From NCBI GenBank assembly GCA_027324025.1, contig DAHVYW010000089.1, positions 1-48,241 of the forward strand: a stretch of 48,241 nt of DNA, given 5' to 3'. This document shows positions 42,244 to 48,241 of this stretch, piece after piece. Position numbers and translations under genes: made by a program. Under the pieces are notes generated by a model that did not search any database, was not told the origin of the DNA, and was given only the letters and a program-made list of their open reading frames with translations. Source of the stretch: JAJZQD01 sp021847735. Lineage in GTDB: Bacteria; Bacillota; Thermincolia; Thermincolales; UBA2595. Position 1 is the stretch's first letter; each line of letters begins with the position of its first letter.

Positions 42244-42859
42244 TGTATATCACCACTATACACCCCGATTTGCCAATGTCTGCCGGAACCCTATTTAAAT
42301 CGAACTCACCTATTCGCTCATCACCGTAAGAAAGGTTTTCACAAACACGGATTTTTCTGTCTAAAATTCCGGCTGCTATCAACCTAGCGGCGATGACCGC
42401 CGGGGTGTTGGCAGGGTCCGTCAGGACGATGACCTTCCGATGAGATTTGACCAACTCCAGCAAACCATCCATGTCACGGCCGTGGACACTGTAAAACGCG
42501 GCATCGTGCCATGATATCCGGAGCCGGGCACAGGCTACCTGAACCGAACTTAAACCGGGAGAGACAAGGAGTTCTGTTTCGTTAAAATTCTTTTTCAGAA
42601 ATTCCAGAATACCATAAAAAGCCGGGTCTCCGGATGCCAGGACGGATATATTGGTATGGCGTCGGGATTTTATATATTCAACCATTTCCGGCAGGTTGTT
42701 TTTGATAAAGAAAATTTCTTTGTCTGGGGCTCCGAATTGCTTGAGAAGTCGTTCGCCCCCAACCAGAACGTCAGCGCTGTTAATTAGGTTTACGGCTTCA
42801 GGAGTGATATACTCGGGGCTGCCCGGACCCACTCCGACTACCCGGATCAGATTCGCCAA
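42236..42859 (-). CDS. cbiE: cobalt-precorrin-7 C5-methyltransferase CbiE
   Basis: A 207-residue class III SAM methyltransferase that pairs with CbiT. VVGVGPGSPEYITPEAVN and VLASGDPAFYGILEFL are typical, and the C-terminal GDERIGEFDL supports CbiE. The start is TTG at 42857-42859, 8 bases after GGAGG, inside the last codons of cbiD (13-base overlap). Confidence 0.95.
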   Translation of the reverse strand: MANLIRVVGVGPGSPEYITPEAVNLINSADVLVGGERLLKQFGAPDKEIFFIKNNLPEMVEYIKSRRHTNISVLASGDPAFYGILEFLKKNFNETELLVSPGLSSVQVACARLRISWHDAAFYSVHGRDMDGLLELVKSHRKVIVLTDPANTPAVIAARLIAAGILDRKIRVCENLSYGDERIGEFDLNRVPADIGKSGCIVVIYNE

Positions 42860-43953
42860 TGCATTTCCCTCCCGATTTCTATAGCATTGTTATCTGCTGC
42901 CAGAATATCTCCCCCCATGTTGAACACAACAACACCGACCCTAAGCTCTCCAAAGACATGTTCCATTGCTCTTCGGGCTGCTTTGGCCGCCACCAGGGGC
43001 AATACACCCATCAATTCATTGCTCTGCAGGATTTCCAGGGCGCTTTCGGAGGTGTTGGCCTCCAGCAGTTCCCCTATGACCCGGGGCGAAGCCCCCAACA
43101 GGCCTGCAAAAGCCGCCAGTGTTTCCAGCCTGGCATCTGACACTTTGTTATGGGTATGAAAGCAGCCTGCCGCAACTTTGGTAAGCTTACTGTGATGCCC
43201 GGTTAACAACACATCTTTTATGCCCAGGTCAACACAGGCGTTAAGCATATAACCAACAAAATTACTCATTTGCACAATAGCTTCCGATGGGATATTCAAT
43301 TTTTCGGCGGCCCACCTTTCCCCGAGCCTGCCAGGAGTCAGGCAGACCGACGAGTAACCATACGCTTTGGCCATCTCAATCTGGGGTACCAGGGACCTCT
43401 TAAAGGCGTCCTCTGACATGGGCTCAACAATCCCAGTTGTGCCCAGAATAGAAATTCCGCCTTCAATCCCCAGTTTGGGGTTTAGGGTTTTGCGGGCCGC
43501 TTCGGCACCACCGGGGACACTGACCTCTATTCTTACCCCTACCCCCTCCGGGATATAATTTCCGACGGCCTCTGTTATCATTTGCCGTGGTACAGGGTTA
43601 ATAGCCGGTTCCCCGACCCTTACCTGCAGTCCCGGTTTAGTCACCACTCCCACCCCCGGGCCGCCTGTTATCATCAGGATACCTCCTCCGGCCTTACTTA
43701 CCGTGACACTTATCTCCAGGCCGTTGGTGACATCAGGGTCATCACCGCCATCCTTAATAACAACAGCCGTGACATAATCCTGATTTGCCAGCACGGATTT
43801 AATGGGAACCAATATTTCCTGCCCCTGGGGGTTTATTATTTTAGCAGTCTGTATTTCGGTATGCCCGAACATCCTTATCACGGCAGCCTGTGCCGCCGCT
43901 GCGGCGCTGGCACCGGTAGTGACGCCCGGGCGCAGTTTCTTTTTATCAGCCAT
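42847..43953 (-). CDS. cbiD: cobalt-precorrin-5B C1-methyltransferase CbiD
   Basis: A 368-residue enzyme that methylates C1 after CbiG. The family start KLRPGVTTGASAAAAAQAAVI is present, with GGVGVVTKPGLQ-type and LLTGHHSKLTKVAAGCFHTHN segments. The frame is open to 44004, but ATG 43951-43953 has GAGGAGAAGGGG just upstream and overlaps the cbiO stop by 8 bases, so it is taken as the start. Confidence 0.96.
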   Translation of the reverse strand: MADKKKLRPGVTTGASAAAAAQAAVIRMFGHTEIQTAKIINPQGQEILVPIKSVLANQDYVTAVVIKDGGDDPDVTNGLEISVTVSKAGGGILMITGGPGVGVVTKPGLQVRVGEPAINPVPRQMITEAVGNYIPEGVGVRIEVSVPGGAEAARKTLNPKLGIEGGISILGTTGIVEPMSEDAFKRSLVPQIEMAKAYGYSSVCLTPGRLGERWAAEKLNIPSEAIVQMSNFVGYMLNACVDLGIKDVLLTGHHSKLTKVAAGCFHTHNKVSDARLETLAAFAGLLGASPRVIGELLEANTSESALEILQSNELMGVLPLVAAKAARRAMEHVFGELRVGVVVFNMGGDILAADNNAIEIGREMHWRI

Positions 43954-44794
43954 GGTTGTCCCCTTCTCCTCTGACTGCGGAAACGACCATGCGCCTGGCT
44001 TCACCTATGGTAAGCGGAAGATTGTCAATGGACAGATTATCCTTCTTAATCAGGATTTCACCCAGATGGGCAACCCGGGGAAGCCTTAAGTGGGCATTTC
44101 TCACCAATTCCTTTTGACTGAACACTTCCCTGGGGGTTCCTGACAAGATAATCTTTCCCCCAAACAAGATGCAAATATTATCGGCATATAAAGGTACCAA
44201 GTCCACATCATGGGTTGCCATGAGTATCGTTATACCTTCTTCTTTATTAAGTTTGACCAGCAGACTCATTATCTCCCTGACCCCGAGGGGGTCGAGCCCG
44301 GCGGTGGGTTCGTCAAGGATGATAATTCCGGGTTTCATAGCCAGGACTCCTGCAATGGCAGCCCTCTTCTTCTGCCCATAACTCAGGTAGTGGATCGGCT
44401 TGTTTATCATGTGAGAAATTCCCACCAACTCCAGCGCATTTTTAACCCTTTGACCCACTTCAACCGGGTCGAACTTTAGATTAGTGGGGCCAAAGGCCAC
44501 ATCTTCTCCTACCGTGGGGGCAAACAGTTGGTCATTGGGATCCTGAAAAACAAACCCTATCCGGCGATAAAGGTCTATCCTGGTATACTCCTTTAAAGGT
44601 TTCCCTTCTAGTTTAATTTCCCCGCAGCTTGGTTTAAGCAAGCCAATTAGGACCTTAAAAAAGGTGGTCTTCCCAGATCCGTTCGGCCCCAATAATACGC
44701 TAAACCGGCCTCTGGGAATCTGAAGTTCAATATTTTTAAGGGCCGTAGTTCCGTCATCATAAGTAAATTTAACCTGACTCGCATGCAAAACCAT
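43946..44794 (-). CDS. cbiO: cobalt ECF transporter ATPase CbiO
   Basis: An ABC ATPase of ~282 residues that powers cobalt uptake with CbiM/CbiQ. Walker A is GPNGSGKTTF, the Q-loop region FQDPNDQLF is typical of ECF ATPases, the signature is LSYGQKKRAAIAG and Walker B is IIILDEPTAGLDP. Two ATGs lie 6 bases apart; the second (44792-44794) is 8 bases from the GGGGG site and preferred. A single CbiO suggests a homodimeric ATPase. Confidence 0.96.
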   Translation of the reverse strand: MVLHASQVKFTYDDGTTALKNIELQIPRGRFSVLLGPNGSGKTTFFKVLIGLLKPSCGEIKLEGKPLKEYTRIDLYRRIGFVFQDPNDQLFAPTVGEDVAFGPTNLKFDPVEVGQRVKNALELVGISHMINKPIHYLSYGQKKRAAIAGVLAMKPGIIILDEPTAGLDPLGVREIMSLLVKLNKEEGITILMATHDVDLVPLYADNICILFGGKIILSGTPREVFSQKELVRNAHLRLPRVAHLGEILIKKDNLSIDNLPLTIGEARRMVVSAVRGEGDNHG

Positions 44795-44872
44795 TGCCAT
44801 ATCCCCCTAAATACTAACTGCTGCCAAAACCAGTAGTATAAATACTCCTGAAACAAGTAAATTTGTCTGGGA

Positions 44873-45598
44873 TTAATTCCAACTCTTATAATTCCTACCG
44901 GATGTTTTCCCGTTGTAGGCCCTTGTCTGCATGGCCGAAAAAGTACTTTCCGCCCTGTCATAAGCCCTGATAAATACCATCGCCATCAAAGTGCTGGTAG
45001 ACTTAACGGAATGTTTCCAGGCCTGAATGTTTCGCTCACTGGAATACCCCAACCTAAGGGTTTGGGCCTGTCTGATGCGCATTCCCTCATCCCAGAGCAC
45101 GAAAAGATACCGGTAAGTAAGGAGCAGTATTTCCACGATAACCTCCGGAACTCTCATCCACATCAGGGCATATCCCAGTTCATGGACTGGGGTGGAAACA
45201 CTGAGAAACAACAGTACTGAAACGCTTGCCGCAATCCTGGTCAGGACAGTGAGCCCTAAATAAAAACCCTCACTGTGTCCAACCAGCTTAAAGCCGGCAA
45301 TACTTATGACAAACATCTGCTGCCCGCTCTGAAAAAAGGTCAGCAGGCCAAAAATGATAAGCCCGAATATCATGGGCGGTACAACCCTGCCAATGACTAA
45401 TTTTACAGGTGTTTTAATGGTGAGCAGGGCTGCCATCACCAAAGCGAAAACCCCCAGCGGAAGTCTAAACCCGGGAATGCCGATAACAGCCACCAGGGTA
45501 AGAGTACAAAGCAGAACCTTTATCCTGGCATCCATCCTGGTGAATAAGTTGTCTTGTTGGGCGATTGCATCTACCATAAGGTACGATTCTCTAATCAT
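44873..45598 (-). CDS. cbiQ: cobalt ECF transporter T component CbiQ
   Basis: An integral membrane coupling protein of ~241 residues. It has hydrophobic helices throughout (LLCTLTLVAVIGI, LGVFALVMAALLTI, FGLIIFGLLTFF) and the cytoplasmic coupling helix with AQTLRLGYSS and later AESTFSAMQTRAYNG. The frame extends to 45646, but ATG 45596-45598 follows GGGGAAAG and overlaps the upstream gene by 8 bases. Confidence 0.94.
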   Translation of the reverse strand: MIRESYLMVDAIAQQDNLFTRMDARIKVLLCTLTLVAVIGIPGFRLPLGVFALVMAALLTIKTPVKLVIGRVVPPMIFGLIIFGLLTFFQSGQQMFVISIAGFKLVGHSEGFYLGLTVLTRIAASVSVLLFLSVSTPVHELGYALMWMRVPEVIVEILLLTYRYLFVLWDEGMRIRQAQTLRLGYSSERNIQAWKHSVKSTSTLMAMVFIRAYDRAESTFSAMQTRAYNGKTSGRNYKSWN

Positions 45599-45866
45599 CT
45601 CTTTCCCCTGCTTTCTCACCGAAGATTTTTCTCCACTGGTAGCCAACCACTATCCCGGCGGTAAACCCACCGGTGGCGAAAAGGAACAACCCCAAATTTC
45701 CCTTAGTGATGTCAATTAAAGGTTTCTTGGCAGGAACCCCTGTGACCTCCTGCATTTTTTTGTCTAGCAGGTCGTCCGTTCCCTGCCACTTCTGGTTGGC
45801 CAATGCCGAACCAGGAGCTAATATTATAAATACAAGGGTTATGACGAGTACAAATTTTCTAATCAT
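45591..45866 (-). CDS. small membrane protein in the CbiN position of the cobalt transporter
   Basis: A 91-residue protein with an N-terminal membrane helix or signal (residues ~5-23), a ~40-residue extracytoplasmic loop (NQKWQGTDDLLDKKM...) and a C-terminal helix (GLFLFATGGFTAGIVVGYQW). Topology and gene order cbiM-x-cbiQ-cbiO match CbiN, which couples CbiM to cobalt loading, but the loop does not show the usual CbiN sequence, so it may be an analog. ATG 45864-45866 after AGGTG is preferred over GTG 45875; both overlap the cbiM end. Confidence 0.7.
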   Translation of the reverse strand: MIRKFVLVITLVFIILAPGSALANQKWQGTDDLLDKKMQEVTGVPAKKPLIDITKGNLGLFLFATGGFTAGIVVGYQWRKIFGEKAGERDD

Positions 45867-46554
45867 CGTTATCACCTATCGTTGGTGTCTTATCGATAAT
45901 CCCCAGGTTTTTCAAAATGTCTGGCCTCACCTTGGCGATATAGCTTACCATCCCCCCTGTTACCAGACCCTCCAACAAAGCGAGGGGTAACTGGGTTGGC
46001 ATAAAGAGACCAAGAAAGGTGAAAAAGGCCTTTAGTACTGAAATATTGTGAATCCCCGGCATACCCAGGGCCAATTCCATGGATGTCGTAGTATATACCG
46101 CCAAATCTCCGATAATCCCCGCCAGGCAGGCGGCAAGAGCAAGAGACAATCCCACCTTCCGGCCTAACCTAAACACCCCATACCCGACAAGGGAACCAAC
46201 CACCCCTTCGGAGAAAACATTTGCACCCAGAGTCGTCAGTCCACCGTGGGCAAAAAACAGGGCCTGCAGTAAGAGCGCAACCACGCTAAGGACAATGCTG
46301 ACAAAAGGGCCTACCAGGATGGCCGCCAGAGGGGTCCCGGCGGGATGTGATGAAGTCCCTGTAATCGGTACCGGAATAGGAAGCAGGGAGATAAAAAAGA
46401 CTGCAGCACTTATCAAACCGAGCAACGGTTTAAACATCAATACCTGCTTGGCCCGCCTGGTCACATCGTATACGCCTTTGGTGACAAAAACCGATGCCAC
46501 TCCAAACCAACCGACAGCCCACTTACCTACAAGGAACCCGTCTTGTATGTGCAT
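45859..46554 (-). CDS. cbiM: cobalt ECF transporter substrate-binding component CbiM
   Basis: A 231-residue S component with 6-7 membrane helices. The N-terminus MHIQDGFL is diagnostic: in CbiM/NikM the His at position 2 and the amino terminus coordinate the metal, which fixes this start (ATG at 46552-46554, site GAGGT 8 bases upstream). LPIPVPITGTSSHPAGTPLAAILVGP holds the other conserved His. It is the first gene of the operon and is controlled by the upstream cobalamin riboswitch. Confidence 0.97.
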   Translation of the reverse strand: MHIQDGFLVGKWAVGWFGVASVFVTKGVYDVTRRAKQVLMFKPLLGLISAAVFFISLLPIPVPITGTSSHPAGTPLAAILVGPFVSIVLSVVALLLQALFFAHGGLTTLGANVFSEGVVGSLVGYGVFRLGRKVGLSLALAACLAGIIGDLAVYTTTSMELALGMPGIHNISVLKAFFTFLGLFMPTQLPLALLEGLVTGGMVSYIAKVRPDILKNLGIIDKTPTIGDNDD

Positions 46555-46599
46555 ATTATTCTACCTCGTTCGCTTAGAATTAAAAATAAATATCCCCTA

Positions 46600-46630
46600 A
46601 AATAAAAACCTCAGTCAGGGTAGACTGAGG
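46600..46630 (-). terminator. riboswitch-controlled terminator before cbiM
   Basis: Minus-strand CCTCAGTC-taccct-GACTGAGG (46609-46630) followed by TTTTTATTTTA. It lies between the cobalamin aptamer and cbiM and is the expected off-switch. A small ACTAC/GTAGT hairpin lies just upstream. Confidence 0.9.
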
Positions 46631-46698
46631 ATAACTACAAAAAGTAGTCCTTCTATATCCACCTCCCTTTCTCTCGAAGGTACCAGCGGTGCACCAAA

Positions 46699-46858
46699 GA
46701 TAGGCAGGTCTCCTGACTTACAGATCATAGTCCCCCGCGCCTTCCCAGGTCTAACAAATCAACCCAGTGACGTATTGCGGGATTCTCCCTGTTACAGTGG
46801 CGGGACCGCGCTGGATTTTCACCAGACTTCCCTTTTCAACTCCGTAGAGTCACCTATC
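46699..46858 (-). ncRNA. cobalamin riboswitch
   Basis: On the minus strand a closing stem GATAGG/CCTATC (46853-46858 with 46699-46704) encloses GGTGAAAATCCAGCGCGG, CCGCCACTGTAA, GGGAGAATC and the B12 box AGTCAGGAGACCTGCC (about 46703-46718). All conserved cobalamin-aptamer blocks are in order. With the terminator at 46600-46630 it should shut off cobalt uptake and corrin synthesis when adenosyl- or methylcobalamin is abundant. Confidence 0.97.
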
Positions 46859-46888
46859 AGATACGTATTCATTTTCTAATTTAAAAGT

Positions 46889-46917
46889 ATTATACCACTT
46901 CACTAATTGACATGCAA
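46889..46917 (-). promoter_or_regulatory. sigma-A promoter of the cobalt/corrin operon
   Basis: Minus-strand TTGCAT (46912-46917), 17 bases, TATAAT (46889-46894). The predicted start at ~46882 places the cobalamin aptamer in the 5' leader. Three tandem TTCYTTCCCAATT-like units lie just upstream (about 46930-46962). From there to the SLH stop there is only a GC-rich hairpin near 46978-46999. Confidence 0.7.
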
Positions 46918-47011
46918 TAAATTTCGTAATTCTTTCCCAATTCTTTCCCAATTCCTTCCCCTCGTCATCTGGACCCTTGCCCGGCATTGCCGGCAAGACT
47001 CCATTTTGTTC

Positions 47012-47683
47012 CTAGATTAACCCTGTTTTAACCAGCAGATTATGTAAAGAAACAGCAGCCTGAGCCCTGGTGGCGTTGTCCAGGGGAGCCAGAACCCGGT
47101 TGTAACGGGATGATGAGTAAGTTGATTCATATACCGAGTAACTTACTTCCCGGATATAGCCGAAGTTTGTAGCATCACCTACCGAAGGCGCAGCCCAACC
47201 CGAAATCTGGTCACTGTCTTTAAATCTACCCAGGGAACTGGTTGAGCCTTCACCGGGATAACCGTTTTTCTCGCTTATCCGCATAATAATAACTGCCATT
47301 TCCTGGCGGCTAATCTTGTCGTCAGGCCGGAATTTACCCTTGTCACCGACAACAAAACCGGCTTTGCTCACTGTTTCAACGGCCTTAATAGCCCAATGTT
47401 TTTTAGGTACGTCTTTGAATGTGCCTGTACTGCCACCGGTTACTGTCATTTTCAGGCTTTTGACAATCATAGCCGCAAACTCGGCACGCGTCACGGGATT
47501 GTCGGGGTTAAAGTTACCGTCAGGTGTACCTGCCAGGAATCCGAGGCCAGCCAACTCTTCTATTTCAGATTTGGCCCAGTAGCCTACAGGAACATCCTGA
47601 AACTCCTTGGCCAGGGCCGTAAAGGGTAACATCAGGGATACCAATAGGACTATTACAACAAATACCTTGTTTTTTGTAAGCAA
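47012..47683 (-). CDS. secreted protein with three SLH domains
   Basis: A 223-residue protein: signal peptide (residues 1-25, ending TALA-KEF) followed by three S-layer-homology repeats. These are FQDVPVGYWAKSEIEELAGLG...TRAEFAAMIV, FKDVPKKHWAIKAVETVSKAG...SRQEMAVIIM, and a divergent third with ISGWAAPSV...TRAQAAVSLHNLL. SLH triplets bind pyruvylated secondary wall polymer, so this is a wall-anchored protein with almost nothing besides its anchor. The promoter lies in the preceding terminator region. It has no link to the cbi operon beyond adjacency. Confidence 0.94.
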   Translation of the reverse strand: MLTKNKVFVVIVLLVSLMLPFTALAKEFQDVPVGYWAKSEIEELAGLGFLAGTPDGNFNPDNPVTRAEFAAMIVKSLKMTVTGGSTGTFKDVPKKHWAIKAVETVSKAGFVVGDKGKFRPDDKISRQEMAVIIMRISEKNGYPGEGSTSSLGRFKDSDQISGWAAPSVGDATNFGYIREVSYSVYESTYSSSRYNRVLAPLDNATRAQAAVSLHNLLVKTGLI

Positions 47684-47719
47684 ACTCCTCCGCCTCGCCT
47701 TCCCAACTATTTTGTTTTC

Positions 47720-47748
47720 ATTATACCAAAAAAATCCTGAGCTGTCAG
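47720..47748 (-). promoter_or_regulatory. sigma-A promoter of the SLH gene
   Basis: Minus-strand CTGACA (47743-47748), 17 bases, TATAAT (47720-47725). The -35 lies inside the terminator hairpin of the upstream chemoreceptor gene and the spacer is its T-tract. Confidence 0.65.
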
Positions 47749-47749
47749 G
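47727..47749 (-). terminator. intrinsic terminator of the chemoreceptor gene
   Basis: Minus-strand CCTGA-CAGC-TCAGG followed by ATTTTTTT; the opposite strand also has TTTTT after the hairpin. It lies 77 bases past the chemoreceptor stop. A separate GTCGC-TTTA-GCGAC hairpin sits between (47782-47795). Confidence 0.7.
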
Positions 47750-47825
47750 TTTTTATCGGTTTGGGATGAGGTAATCAGTAAGTCGCTAAAGCGACAACGG
47801 CTTTTTTCCGGCATGTTATCTACCC

Positions 47826-48241
47826 CTAAATTCTAAACTGGGCTAACAGTGCCTGCAGTTTTTGGACCAGTCCGGCAATGTTTTGAGCTGACATGGCAAC
47901 CTCTTCTGTAGATGCCAAAACCTCTTCCGTCGAGGAAGAGACCTCTGCCACAGCAGCAGCGCTTTCCTCAGTAATTGCCGCTATATTCTGCATAGACAGG
48001 CTCACCTGTTCCGCAGAAGCAGATATTTCCTCGGTTGCCGCCGTATTTTCTTCTGTTATAGCAGCCAAGTTGCTAATTGACCTAGAAACCTCCTGGCTTC
48101 CACCGAGAACTTCATCCAGAGCATTAGTTATTTCGCCAACCTTCAAGCTTACCTGTCCAACAACCTCTATGATTTCTTGCAGAGATTTACCTGCTGCCTG
48201 GGCAACACTTACTCCTTTTTCGACCTCTCTGGTGCCTACTT
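47826..48241 (-). CDS. methyl-accepting chemotaxis protein, C-terminal fragment
   Basis: The gene enters from the right edge, and the frame is open through 48241, upstream of the first start-like codon at 48146. The ~138 visible residues are the signalling coiled coil of an MCP: GTREVEKGVSVAQAAGKSL, then heptads such as ITEENTAATEEISASAEQVS and ITEESAAAVAEVSSSTEEV, the methylation-helix style of this family. The sensor and membrane parts are outside the window. It probably feeds the CheA system that drives the flagella encoded at the left end. Confidence 0.93.
   Translation of the reverse strand, partial: VGTREVEKGVSVAQAAGKSLQEIIEVVGQVSLKVGEITNALDEVLGGSQEVSRSISNLAAITEENTAATEEISASAEQVSLSMQNIAAITEESAAAVAEVSSSTEEVLASTEEVAMSAQNIAGLVQKLQALLAQFRI

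Noticed and set aside
46978..46999. Terminator after the SLH gene
   Set aside because: The hairpin CTTGCC..GGCAAG is stable but has no T-run on the minus strand.
1..48241. tRNA, rRNA or prophage genes
   Set aside because: No cloverleaf with TTCGANNC arms, no rRNA-like stretch and no phage structural or lysis gene was recognised on either strand by eye.

Overview
The window reads as chromosome of an anaerobic, motile, endospore-forming Firmicute, most like the Desulfotomaculum/Pelotomaculum (Peptococcaceae) group. The reasons are the Bacillus-type order dprA-topA-trmFO-xerC-hslV-hslU-codY followed by flgB-flgC-fliE-fliF-fliG-fliH-fliI-fliJ, a split Ku/LigD repair set behind what looks like a forespore promoter, SLH and LysM/SleB-type envelope proteins, a complete anaerobic (early-cobalt) corrin ring pathway, and corrinoid methyl-transfer genes. 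The genus is an inference. Every gene but one (19385-19930) lies on the minus strand, so the text below follows transcription from high to low coordinates.

Right end (48241-36500): a truncated chemoreceptor, a three-SLH secreted protein, then a compact cobalt-uptake and corrin-synthesis operon (cbiM-N-Q-O-D-E-T-L-F-G-H-J-X-C, then a HAD phosphatase). Its leader holds a sigma-A promoter, a textbook cobalamin riboswitch and an intrinsic terminator.

Middle (35620-25563): a set of methyl-transfer and accessory genes. It has a DUF1638 protein, two DUF2284 Cys-rich proteins, a NifS-like desulfurase, a MoxR AAA+ ATPase with a 959-residue VWA partner (NorQ/NorD or CbbQ/CbbO type), a zinc methyltransferase of the MtaA/MtbA (UroD-fold) family, a CobW GTPase and a methyl-corrinoid carrier protein. 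No substrate-specific methyltransferase and no RACo/RamA reactivase is present. I consider this the most likely site of an undescribed system, possibly a corrinoid methyltransferase with its own ATPase/VWA metal-loading or activation machine, beside the operon that makes its cofactor.

Centre-left (25300-15900): an EEP-family phosphodiesterase, a LysM/SleB hydrolase, a DUF362 ferredoxin, an orphan sensor kinase, a free-standing pyruvate-kinase C-terminal domain protein (the only plus-strand gene), then Ku, an ATP-dependent ligase and a LigD-type polymerase. The gaps are rich in repeats: a 59-bp two-hairpin repeat (2 copies), a ~100-bp palindrome family (2 full copies, 1 degenerate), a 211-bp MITE-like element, a further palindrome at the ligase stop codon and a three-hairpin cluster.

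Left end (15900-1): dprA through codY, two terminators, then the flagellar basal-body operon. Its leader carries a c-di-GMP-I (GEMM) riboswitch, and a 7-nt segment of the aptamer is exactly complementary to the terminator, which predicts c-di-GMP-induced termination. No tRNA, rRNA, CRISPR array, transposase or prophage gene was seen.
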